Positions 1 to 8,460 of a DNA stretch of 64,000 nucleotides are shown piece by piece. How positions within the stretch are numbered: the stretch's first letter is position 1; each line of letters begins with the position of its first letter. A program made the translations under genes and the position numbers. Where the stretch lies: NCBI RefSeq assembly GCF_964204645.1, contig NC_134033.1, forward strand, positions 2,601,631 to 2,665,630. Reading direction: 5' to 3'. The notes below the pieces were generated by a model. It did not search any database. It had not been told where the DNA came from and saw only the letters and a list, made by a program, of their open reading frames with translations. Source of the DNA: Tubulanus polymorphus. Lineage: Eukaryota > Nemertea > Palaeonemertea > Tubulaniformes > Tubulanidae.

Positions 1-1041
1 ATCATTTTACTGATAAACTGTCGCAGATTTCAGTCGGTTCGTTACACGTTCCCCTATCTCATAACACTGGCGTTTTCGGATCAACTTGTCGTGTTGTTTG
101 GTTTAAGGAAATTCGCTAACACCATTGTGTCAACCCTAACAGATGGATTAGGATATCATCCGGAATGTAAAAGTTGGACTCTACATGGGCGTCAAAAGGG
201 CGTCGCATCATGTCCATCGATTTATTATTATTGGCATTATTTCTATCGTGTAATAGAACGGAATACTCCGGTTTGTTACATCGAGTATTTGTTCAATGAT
301 CAAGCGATCACTGTGTCTAATTATATCATTGTTGTGATTTCTATCGAGAGATTTGTCTCCGTTCGTTTTCCTTTTTTCCATATGAAATATTTCACCGTTA
401 CTCGACGTAGATTCGCCGTAATAATTGTAGTCGTTTCTGCAACAATTTTGAACTTGGATCTGCCGATATTTAATCGAATTAGGTTACCGAAAAGGCGTAA
501 TGGTGGCTACCACGAGTTCTACTGTAGTTCGTATAGTTATCGTGACAACACTGTCATGGTACGCACATACAGATCTGTTGCGGTATTTATTCGGGATATA
601 GTCCCGGTTTTGATTGTAGTAACAACATCAGTGGCAACTGCTAGAATTCGCCGTGGAGGTAAAACACGTATTGGCGCCTCAGTCGGCAACAGTCGTCATA
701 AAACTGAAACCAGTAAAACACTTCTACTAATAGTTCTTGTTTATCTGGTACTAGTAATGCCATACGCTATATGCGACTGTACGGACAAGTTGGCCAGTGT
801 GGTGTCCTCGTTAGTGCGTCGAATTAATGGCTTTGAAATCACTATCGGAGAAACCCCCATCATTGTCTTCTTTGTTAGGATACTGTGGAATATATTTGCC
901 CGGATATTAACGTTTCCTCGACAGTGCGTTTTCTGTGTGAATTTCTTTATATACGTAACAACGCTGAGAGTTTTCCGACGCAAACTTGTCGGTGTTTTCC
1001 GCTGTAACTGTCGCCGAACGATTCCGAGTCAGTCCCAGTAG
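1..1041 (+). CDS. Class A GPCR, copy 1 (5' end outside window)
   Basis: Plasma-membrane seven-transmembrane receptor; ligand unknown. Frame 1 is open from base 1, entering at the end of TM1 (IILLINCRR), and gives 346 residues to the TAG stop. Visible class A landmarks are the TM2 Asp in AFSDQLVV, the TM3 cysteine in PVCYIEYLF, the TM3 end SIERFVSVRF (an E-R-F version of the DRY motif), the TM5 proline in RDIVPVLIV, the TM6 proline in LVMPYAIC and NFFIY in TM7 in place of NPxxY. Loop 2 is of the NGGYHEFYC type and loop 3 of the NGFEITIGET type. The last residues SQSQ and the stop lie in a tRNA-like sequence. The first in-window initiator-like codon is GTG at 91, which is internal, so the true start lies left of the window. 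Confidence 0.85.
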   Translation: MILLINCRRFQSVRYTFPYLITLAFSDQLVVLFGLRKFANTIVSTLTDGLGYHPECKSWTLHGRQKGVASCPSIYYYWHYFYRVIERNTPVCYIEYLFNDQAITVSNYIIVVISIERFVSVRFPFFHMKYFTVTRRRFAVIIVVVSATILNLDLPIFNRIRLPKRRNGGYHEFYCSSYSYRDNTVMVRTYRSVAVFIRDIVPVLIVVTTSVATARIRRGGKTRIGASVGNSRHKTETSKTLLLIVLVYLVLVMPYAICDCTDKLASVVSSLVRRINGFEITIGETPIIVFFVRILWNIFARILTFPRQCVFCVNFFIYVTTLRVFRRKLVGVFRCNCRRTIPSQSQ

Positions 1042-1160
1042 CTCAGTGGGGTAAGGCGTGATGCTGTTGCATTCACTACCCTATCAGTGTCGAGTGGCAA
1101 ACGGGTTTGAGTTCTGCTGGCTGCTTACAATGCGTGCGGGGCTGTTGTCCAATCGTGACG
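1032..1160 (+). repeat. tRNA-like SINE-type tail of copy 1 (variant tail)
   Basis: A Pol III A-box-like TAGCTCAGTGGG begins at 1039 and a B-box-like GGTTTGAGTTC lies at 1104-1114. A tRNA-like head would start at 1032, inside the receptor's last codons, so the receptor stop TAG is also position 8 of the tRNA-like sequence. Only the tail at 47312 shares this version downstream. Confidence 0.5.
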
Positions 1161-2089
1161 GTAGATGATGGAAAATCAATGATCCAAAAGGATTGAAATA
1201 AACGATATTAATATCACTTAAACTGTACCATTTAATCAATTACCTAAACTTGATATTTAATGTCGTGGAAGCTAGGAACAAGGAAATTAACTAAGTTTTA
1301 TTGAAGCCTCGATCGATGAAATATATTGATTAATGTTTTCGATAATGAATAACTGAATGACAATGGGAACAGCATTAAACGAATATGATACCAAGACTCA
1401 TTCGCATCTGCGATGTACGGCGTATTCAGATCTCACTGGCCATGTTTTGGTAGAAAAAAACATATCATCAATTCAATCCATTGAATCGATAATATTGATC
1501 GGCAACTAATATTGCCCCAATGTCATCCTAGTAGTCAATAAAGATTCATTACCAAAAATATAATTCACGAAGTTTTGCTTATTGTAAAATAATCGCCAAA
1601 ATGTTCTCAACTGTATTGTATATTGAAGCCGGTTTGTGAAACGCCAATATCGATGACGTAGTGCACATTGACACACATACTGCACAAACCCCTTTTCGGA
1701 AAAACCAAAAAAAGGTTGAAGCTCATTTTTGCTTTTTTCTCAAAAAGATAAACCTGCTTGTCTTAACTATCAAGTTCATCGATATCCATCAGATATCCAA
1801 GAAGGCTATCCTGGTGGCCATATTTGACGTCTGATGACCTCCGTTTAGAAAATGTTGGGCATTGAAACGACTGTAAGACATCTAGAAGGGCATACTGATA
1901 CAGTGTGAACTGCCAGTTCGTTCAGTTTGCCATCCCGTGAAAAATAGGTCAGTGTCGTTCAGAATGATGTAACGGTCGTGATCTTCTGGCCAAATTTTTG
2001 TGTGCATTAAAACAAGTAGAAATTCTACTCACCAAATGATACTAAATTGCCATAGCACAGCGCCACTCTTCTATTCCATGTATTCATTT
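1161..2089. other. Spacer block shared only with 47.4-48.2 kb
   Basis: AT-rich sequence without a credible ORF. It closely matches the stretch after copy 15 until about 1890 (GACATC followed by a short divergence), so copies 1 and 15 share a duplicated 3' flank of about 0.85 kb. Confidence 0.6.
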
Positions 2090-3143
2090 TTTGGAAGACT
2101 TCCGCGGGCACTCCCTTATAGTTTCCGGATTCAGTTGATCAGATAATCCCGAGTCTAATTTCCTCAAGTTATGGAGAGTAAACGCGAGCGAACTTTAAAC
2201 ACGTATATTCCGATATGTTAAATCGCTTGTCGTGTGGACTGAAGACCGCGGGAACAACATCGAATAAAACCGCGTCAGAATAACTATATTCGAAGTTGAG
2301 AACACTGAAATTGTACGCGTGATTCAAGAAGTCGTCAGTTATTTGCAAATTAGCGAAATGAATTTCATATCCCTGAAAACTAGAGATTAACGCGGTTTTG
2401 CATGTGACCAGTTTGAAAATAGTTTTTTAAATCGATCTCGGGACCGATGAAATAAATATGAAGAAACTCGTGACACAAATATTTTCTTAAAAGAAACGGC
2501 CCAAAAAACAGGGTCCAGTTCGACAGTCATGAGTTAGAGTTAACTCTGAGTTAAATAAAGTCAGTTCATTTTCAATGAATTAACTCTGAGCCAGGTACTG
2601 GATCAAGGACAAAAGTACCCTAACAAAAAGGCGGCTAGCAACTTGATTGAAAATGGTTGCAAAAACTTATATCCAACGCGCGCTCATTCAAATACTTACT
2701 TGGCCATCTATATCTAAATTGTCCGTACATTTGTTGCGAGGTTCCAGTTTATCGCAAAACGTCATAAACGTTCTAGGAAGGACAGTGTTCTGTGTCGTGG
2801 TTCGTGTAGTTGAATGCAGCGGTGAAAGATATATGAGGGACTGGTACAAAGTGACCGGTCACCTGTTTATTGTAATGCGACAAACACGACCGAGCATCTG
2901 GCGAAACCCAGCGTGGCGAAAACGCGGCCGATTTTAAAAATCGCGAAAACATCTCTTAAATTGTCAAGTCAGATTGTCGAATCTAATAAGCAAAGTTCTA
3001 CAAGATAGGCTCAATGTTTCTGGTATATTGATTATAAATCAATTTTCAACCACGTGTGACCGTAATAACGACAGTTGGGGTAATATCAATCACGACAGAT
3101 CATCCAGATGTGACACGATGCCCCGAAGCAAATTTGACGACAA
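2090..3143. other. Type A spacer with degenerate conserved ORF
   Basis: It resembles the stretch before the tRNA in the other type A spacers. It has two GAGTTAACTC-like palindromes near 2535-2590 and a GGCGGCTAG core near 2630 (here AAGGCGGC, not ATGGCGGC). The open stretch 2653-2937 reads MVAKTYIQRALIQ and is homologous to the longer ORF at 26645, but ends early. Confidence 0.5.
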
Positions 3144-3216
3144 GCCTCCATAGGTCAGGGGTTAGAGCACTGGTCTTGTAAACCAGGGGTCGAGAGTTCA
3201 AATCTCTCTGGGGGCA
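3144..3216 (+). tRNA. tRNA-Thr (TGT), D-stem mismatch
   Basis: The cloverleaf has a 7-bp acceptor (GCCTCCA with TGGGGGC, one G-U), an anticodon stem CTGGT/ACCAG around loop CTTGTAA (anticodon TGT), and a T arm GAGAG-TTCAAAT-CTCTC. A T7 run at 3226-3232 fits a Pol III terminator. The A box reads TAGGTC rather than TAGCTC, which breaks one D-stem pair, so activity is uncertain. Confidence 0.75.
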
Positions 3217-3484
3217 TGGCAGCAATTTTTTTCGCGAAATGATGGATCCTCGGACACTGGTGATTCAAAGAAATCTAGGGGTTTGATTTGAAAAGTCGAT
3301 TGGAAATCGAAGCACGGACAGTTGGATGGATTGGTTCTGGAAATTCTGGAAGTTATGCTGTAGCTTTAGTGGTGAATATATATCTACAACAACATAGTTA
3401 AATTCCTCTCATATTGACGCATCAAACCACCAAATAGAACAAGTTATATGTATATACATATTTATGCGCGGGATTTCAAAAATA

Positions 3485-3600
3485 TACACGACGAGAAATA
3501 TGTTCACAGTTCGTCTGTAATTTGCATGTTGCTGCATAAAGCCGACAGATTCGAAGCGCGTTCAACAACCATGTATGGAAAAAACAGGAATTGTCAATCT
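3485..3600 (+). promoter_or_regulatory. Conserved upstream block with octamer, copy 2
   Basis: This block of about 115 bp precedes every near-complete receptor copy with a visible upstream region, 230-310 bp before the ATG. It contains ACGACGAGAAATATGTTCAC, then the POU-type octamer ATTTGCAT (3520-3527), then GCATAAAG, which could serve as a TATA-like element. A promoter role is inferred only from position and conservation, and recent duplication alone could explain the conservation. Confidence 0.35.
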
Positions 3601-3626
3601 AAAGGGCTTACCGGCAGTCTGACGTA

Positions 3627-3735
3627 AGGGAGTGAGAGAGGGAGGAGAGAGGGAGTAGAGAGTTGGAGAGAGAGAGGAAGGAGAGAGAGGGAGAGAGAGA
3701 GGAAGGAGAGAGAGATGGCAAAGTGAGGGAGAGAT
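3627..3735 (+). repeat. GA-rich polypurine tract
   Basis: Imperfect GAGAGAGG/GGAGAGA repeats occupy about 110 bp just before copy 2. Similar tracts at the same relative position precede copies 4, 10, 17 and 19, and shorter ones precede copies 13, 14 and 16. Confidence 0.8.
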
Positions 3736-3828
3736 ATCGTAAACTCGATGCTACATAGAACTGAATCAGTTGACGCGAAGGAAGAAAACTTCAAGTTATT
3801 TCTCAAACGCTCGTGAGATTTATATACG

Positions 3829-5073
3829 ATGAGAAATTTTACGCTGTCGCCACTACCGCAGCTTCTACCGACACGGCAGCTACTACCGACACGACAGCTA
3901 CTACCGACACGGCCGCCACCTTCGCTGCCAATGCCGCAGTTTATCAGGGCTTTCAATAAATTTCTCTACGAAAACAATGTTTTTATGCGCGTTGATATCG
4001 CTGAAGTATTGTTCCTGTATCCGTTGGGAAGCGCGTTCAACTTTCTGTCGATCATTTTACTGATGAAGTGTCGCAGATTTCAGTCAGTTCGTTACACGTT
4101 CCCTTATCTCATAACTATAGCGTTTTCGGATCAACTTGTCGTATTGTTTGGTTTAAGGAAATTCGCGAACACCATTGTGTCAATCCTAACCCGTGGATTA
4201 GGATACTATCCGGAATGTAAAAGTTGGACACTACTTGGGCGTCAAAAGGGCATTGCATCATGTCCATCGATTTATTATTATTGGCATTATTTCTATCGTG
4301 TAATTGAACGGTATACTCCGGTTTGTTACATCGATAATTTGTTCAATAATCAAGCGATCACTGTGTCTAATTATATCATCGTTGTGATTTCTATCGAGAG
4401 ATTTGTCTCCGTTCGTTTTCCTTTTCTTCACATGCAACATTTCACAGGAACTCGACGTAGATTCGCCATAATAATTGTAGTCGTTTTTGCCTTCATTTTA
4501 AACTTGGATTTACCGATATTTAATCGAATTAGGTTATCAAAGATTGGCTTATACTTATGTAGTTATAATAATCCCGACAACACTCTCATGGTTCAAACAT
4601 ACAGATCTGTTGCGGTATTTATTCGGGATATAGTCCCGGCTTTAATTGTATTAACAACATCAGTGGCAACTGCTAGAATTCGCCGGGGAGGTAAAACACG
4701 TATTGGTGCCTCAGTCGGCAACAGTCGTCATAAAACTGAAACCAGTAAAACACTTCTACTAATAGTTCTTGTTTATCTGTTACTAGTAATGCCATACGCT
4801 ACATGTGACTGTACGGACAAGTTGAGCAGTTTGGTGCCCTTGTTGGTGCGTCGAATAAATGGCTTCAAAATCACTTTTAGAAAAACCCCCATCATTTTCT
4901 TCTTTGTTAGGATACTGTGGAATATATTAGCCCGGATATTAACGCTTCCTCGACAGTGCGTTTTCTGCGTGAATTTCTTTATATACGTAACAACGCTGAA
5001 AGTTTTCCGACACAAACTTGTCGGTGTTTTCCGCTGTAACTGTCGCCGAACGGTTCAGAGTCAGTCCCTGTAG
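3829..5073 (+). CDS. Class A GPCR, copy 2
   Basis: Intact intronless receptor of 414 residues, used here as the reference. The N-terminus has an N-glycosylation sequon at Asn3 (NFT) and three LLPTR units (residues 12-28). TM1 is about 57-80 (Asn71), TM2 91-110 (Asp101), TM3 166-190 (Cys166, with E190-R191-F192 exactly 25 residues on), TM4 212-231, loop-2 Cys244, TM5 261-281 (Pro270), TM6 308-326 (Pro322), and TM7 about 365-390 (N382-F-F-I-Y386). This spacing matches class A numbering and supports a Cys166-Cys244 disulfide. The C-tail FRCNCRR may be palmitoylated. The ATG has A at -3 (TACGATGAG). There is no tryptophan at the usual TM4 and TM6 positions. TM7 resembles peptide and FMRFamide-type receptors by motif style only. 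The end, TVQSQSL, is shared only with copy 10. Confidence 0.9.
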   Translation: MRNFTLSPLPQLLPTRQLLPTRQLLPTRPPPSLPMPQFIRAFNKFLYENNVFMRVDIAEVLFLYPLGSAFNFLSIILLMKCRRFQSVRYTFPYLITIAFSDQLVVLFGLRKFANTIVSILTRGLGYYPECKSWTLLGRQKGIASCPSIYYYWHYFYRVIERYTPVCYIDNLFNNQAITVSNYIIVVISIERFVSVRFPFLHMQHFTGTRRRFAIIIVVVFAFILNLDLPIFNRIRLSKIGLYLCSYNNPDNTLMVQTYRSVAVFIRDIVPALIVLTTSVATARIRRGGKTRIGASVGNSRHKTETSKTLLLIVLVYLLLVMPYATCDCTDKLSSLVPLLVRRINGFKITFRKTPIIFFFVRILWNILARILTLPRQCVFCVNFFIYVTTLKVFRHKLVGVFRCNCRRTVQSQSL

Positions 5074-5510
5074 TCAGTGGGATAAGGCGAGATGCATTCA
5101 CTATCAGTGTTGAGCGGTATCGGGTTCGAGTCCTGCTGCCTGCAGCGTGTGCGGGCTTCGAGTCCTGCTGGCTGCTTATAGAGTGTGCGGGCAACACTTC
5201 GCGGACCTTGGTCCCGTCGGGATAGAATCTGGGGGGGGGGGGGCAGTCTTGGGAAAACCAATCCGGTGTAGAATCACAAATCCAGCTTCCCATCCTAATG
5301 TAAACGATGGTAATGATTAACCCAACAGGGTTAGTGTGGTGAAATTAAGATCCAACTGACGTAAAGCGCTGAGTTACAAGCAGGTTCGAGTCCTGCTGGC
5401 TGTGTACAGTGTACGGGTCCTTAATCCCATCCTGAAGGTAAACCGTGTTAAATGAAACCAACAGGGTTAGTATGTGGTGAAACCAAGATCCAACTCTAAA
5501 GCAAGATAAA
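5064..5510 (+). repeat. tRNA-like SINE-type tail I of copy 2
   Basis: It begins in the receptor's last codons. The A box is damaged by a 1-nt loss (TAGTCAGTGGG). Three B-box-like modules of the TTCGAGTCCTGCTG type follow, then a G homopolymer near 5230-5243 and two copies of CCCAACAGGGTTAGT about 150 bp apart. The repeated modules suggest an internally duplicated tRNA-derived SINE. Confidence 0.5.
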
Positions 5511-6784
5511 CTCTTATTTGAAATAAAACGTTATTAATATCGCTAAAACTGTACCATTTAATCAATTCTCTTCACTTGATATTAATGTTGTTGAAGCTTT
5601 AAACAAGAAAACTAACTAACTCAGTTTATTGAAGCCTTCAACGATAAAATGCATTGCTTAATATTGTCGAAAATGAATTACTGAGCGTTTTTGTTAAAAA
5701 CAGGGCGGATTTGACGAAAATATGGTCAATATACCAGGTCTAAACCGCATCTGCGGTGCATATCGCATTCAGATTTCACTGGTCACATTTTGGTAGTAAA
5801 TGTATATCGACAATTTAATGTTGTCCTAATTGCGATCGAAATCCATTTTAAAGAAGACATAAAAATTCATCAGATAGAAAATAATATTCGGGCCACATTC
5901 AACAAGATACGACGCTCGATAATCACTAATCATTTTTTTTTTACATTTTTACACTATTCGTTTTAACGCCACGTTACAACCAACCTTTCGGGGAGACCAA
6001 CTCAAAAAATCAAACGAAATCATTGACCAATCAAATAAATTATAGGGTCAATCCGTATTTTAATATATAGAAAGAATTAGCCTTTCGTTTTTACTGCGAA
6101 TCAGCAAATATGGTTTCAACAAAAAAAAAGCAGGTTAAACCCGAAAAGACCACGTTACAACGAACAACTGATCTTTCTTAAAATTTTTAAGTAGTGATTG
6201 ACCCTGAAGTTCATTTAAATGATAGATTTCGCTTGATTTGTTTCGATTTGATCGGTGTCCCTTACAGACCAAACCACCACACCTGCCGGGATCGAAACAG
6301 GGGGTTCGAATTAGAAATCAGCAATCGAAGTACAGATATAGTTGGCGATATATATCCGATCGGTTGTCGGATCTACAGATTTTTTTTGGTCTAAATCGAA
6401 GTACGTAATTGGAACTGGTTTAAACATGGCTCAAAACGAGAAAAATGTGGCGTTATGGCGGCTAGGAACTTTAAAACGGTTACTGAATCTTACATTCAAC
6501 GCGCGCTCTTTCAGTTACTTGTTACTTTCTTGGCCATATCTCTGTAAACTAGCCGCCAATAGATTTGTTGCGAAGTTAGACATTTTTCGCGAAATGGATC
6601 CTCGGACAAACTGGTGGTTCAAAGAGTTTCCGATTGCGACAACAAGAAACTAGGGTTTGGATTTTGAAAATCGATCGAAAATCGAAGCACGGATAGCTGG
6701 ATGTTTTAGCATTGGTTCTAGACTGGATATTCATAGTTAGGCTGCAGCTTTAGTAGTGATTTTTGCGCGTGATTTCAAAAATAA
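5511..6784. other. Type B spacer with conserved short ORF
   Basis: AT-rich spacer with a poly-T run near 5933 and the shared ATGGCGGCTAG core at 6455-6465. An ORF from ATG 6426 to 6653 (75 residues, starting MAQNEKNVALWRL, good context AAACATGGC) is the clearest of the type B ORFs. About 90 bp present at 57.60-57.69 kb is missing near 6748. Confidence 0.5.
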
Positions 6785-6900
6785 TACACGACGAGAAATA
6801 TGTTCACAGTTCGTCTGTAATGTGCGTATTGCTGCATAAAGCCGACAGATTCGAAGCGCATTCAACAACCACGTACAGAAAAAACAGGGAGTGTCAATCT
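6785..6900 (+). promoter_or_regulatory. Conserved upstream block, copy 3 (octamer mutated)
   Basis: Same block as at 3485, but the octamer position reads ATGTGCGT (6820-6827). Copy 18 has the same change. Confidence 0.3.
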
Positions 6901-7027
6901 GAAGAGCTTACCAGAGGAGAGAGGCAGGAGTGATATCGTAAACTCGATGTTACATAGAACTGAATCAGTTGACGCGAAGGAGGAAAACTTCAAGTTAATT
7001 CTCAAGCGCTCGTGAGATTAATTTACG

Positions 7028-8239
7028 ATGAGAAATTTAACCCTAACCCCGCTACCTCCGCCACGTCCAGTTCCACTGCTGCAGTTTATCCGGGCGTTCG
7101 CGCAATTTTTCCGTGATAACGGTGTTTATAGACGCATGGATTTCGCTAAAGCATTGTTCCTGTATCCGCTGGGAAGCGTGTTCAACTTTCTGACAATCAT
7201 TTTACTGATAAAGTGTCGCAAATATCAGTCGGTTCGTTACACGTTCCCCTATCTCATAACACTAGCGTTTTCGGATCAACTTGTCGTGTTGTTTGGTTTA
7301 AGAACATTCGCTGTAACCATCAGGACATTTGTTATCTACGAATTAGGATATTATCCGGAATGTAAGAGTCGGATGGTGTTTGAAAGTAAAGAGGCAAGTG
7401 CATTATGTCCATTGATTTACTATTACTGGTATTATTTCTATAGTGTAATAGAACGGAATATTCCGATATGTTACATCGAGAATTTGTTCAATAATCAAGC
7501 GATCACTGTGTCTAATTATATCATTGTTGTGATTTCTATCGAGAGATTTGTCTCCGTTCGTTTTCCATTTTTTCACATGAAAAATTTCACCGCAACTAAC
7601 CGTAGATATGCCCTAATAATTGTGGTCGTTTTTGCAATCATTTTGAACTTAGATCTACCGATATTCAATAGAATTAGGTTAGTAAAAACAATTTATGGTG
7701 GCTACGATGTGTTCTCCTGTAGTCATAGTAGTTTTAATTTCGACATCATTGTCGTGATTCGTACATACAGATCTGTTGCGGTATTTATTCGGGATATAGT
7801 CCCGGTTTTGATTGTAGTAACGACATCAGTAGCAACTGCTACAATTCGCCGGGGAGGTAAAACACGTATTGGCGCCTCAGTCGGCAACAGTCGTCATAAA
7901 ACTGAAACCAGTAAAACACTTCTACTAATAGTTCTTGTTTATCTGGTACTAGTAATGCCATACGCTATATGTGAATGTTGGAACAATTTGTTCCATTTGG
8001 TGTTCTCGTTATCGATTATGATTAATCGCTTCGTAATCACTCCTACAGAAAACCCCATCATTTTCTTCTTTGTTTTAACGTTGTGGAACACATTATCCAA
8101 TATGTTAACACTTCCTCGACAGTGCGTTTTCTGCCTGAATTTCTTTATATACGTAACAACGCTGAGAGTTTTCCGACACAAACTTGTCGGTGTTTTCCGC
8201 TGTAGTCCGCTTGTCAGTCCCAGTAGCTCAGTGGGTTAA
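7028..8239 (+). CDS. Class A GPCR, copy 3 (divergent loop set)
   Basis: Intact, 403 residues, most divergent group with copies 9, 12 and 18. The N-terminus is Pro-rich without LLPTR units (TPLPPPRPVPLLQF) but keeps the sequon NLT. Loop 1 carries RTFVIYELGYYPEC and a distinctive MVFESKEASALCP segment. Loop 2 is GGYDVFSCSHSSFNF and loop 3 NRFVITPTENP. Loop residues differ strongly while TM3, TM5-TM6 and the end of TM7 are nearly those of copy 2. The C-terminus SPLVSPSSSVG ends at a TAA inside the tRNA-like sequence. Its near twin is copy 18, with three residue differences, all in loop 1 and the approach to TM3. Confidence 0.9.
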   Translation: MRNLTLTPLPPPRPVPLLQFIRAFAQFFRDNGVYRRMDFAKALFLYPLGSVFNFLTIILLIKCRKYQSVRYTFPYLITLAFSDQLVVLFGLRTFAVTIRTFVIYELGYYPECKSRMVFESKEASALCPLIYYYWYYFYSVIERNIPICYIENLFNNQAITVSNYIIVVISIERFVSVRFPFFHMKNFTATNRRYALIIVVVFAIILNLDLPIFNRIRLVKTIYGGYDVFSCSHSSFNFDIIVVIRTYRSVAVFIRDIVPVLIVVTTSVATATIRRGGKTRIGASVGNSRHKTETSKTLLLIVLVYLVLVMPYAICECWNNLFHLVFSLSIMINRFVITPTENPIIFFFVLTLWNTLSNMLTLPRQCVFCLNFFIYVTTLRVFRHKLVGVFRCSPLVSPSSSVG

Positions 8240-8460
8240 GGCGACGATTCCCTTCAAAAATACTGTTTGTATAAGGACGATTCCGCCTACTGTACGACGG
8301 TCGAAACATTGTCCCCGTTTCATATAAGACTGAAGAAATATTTCAATTCAAAAAAACGAGCGCGAAGTAAAAAATGCGGTGAAATTCATCATTTGCCGAT
8401 CGAAAAATAGAAACTCTACTTACCAAACAATCATTAATTGCCAACAACTTTCAGACTTCC
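8213..8460 (+). repeat. tRNA-like tail II of copy 3
   Basis: It has an intact A-box-like TAGCTCAGTGGG but no convincing B box. The sequence after GGCGACGATTCCC is unrelated to tail I. All tail II genes are followed by type A spacers. Confidence 0.45.

Noticed and set aside
3144-3216. tRNA loci as a tRNA-SINE family
   Set aside because: The flanks are ordinary type A spacer and the copy number equals the number of such spacers, so segmental duplication is sufficient.
3627-3735. GA tract as a CRISPR-like or structured repeat array
   Set aside because: Irregular simple purine repeats without spacers in a eukaryotic context.
4258-4440. Recurrent 60-residue antisense ORFs starting MLHVKKRKTNG, and 80-residue antisense ORFs starting MCRKT or MRRKT, opposite every receptor
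   Set aside because: They are exact shadows of conserved TM3 and TM6-TM7 codons. Conservation follows the sense strand and no independent signal is seen.
3829-5073. Hidden introns or additional exons in the receptor genes
   Set aside because: A full seven-helix protein with normal start and stop is present in one open frame in most copies. Non-coding 5' exons cannot be excluded from sequence alone.
4979-5293. Minus-strand ORFs such as MGSWICDSTPDWFSQ in the tail repeats
   Set aside because: They run through tRNA-like modules and a G homopolymer of variable length and change frame from copy to copy; repeat-derived.
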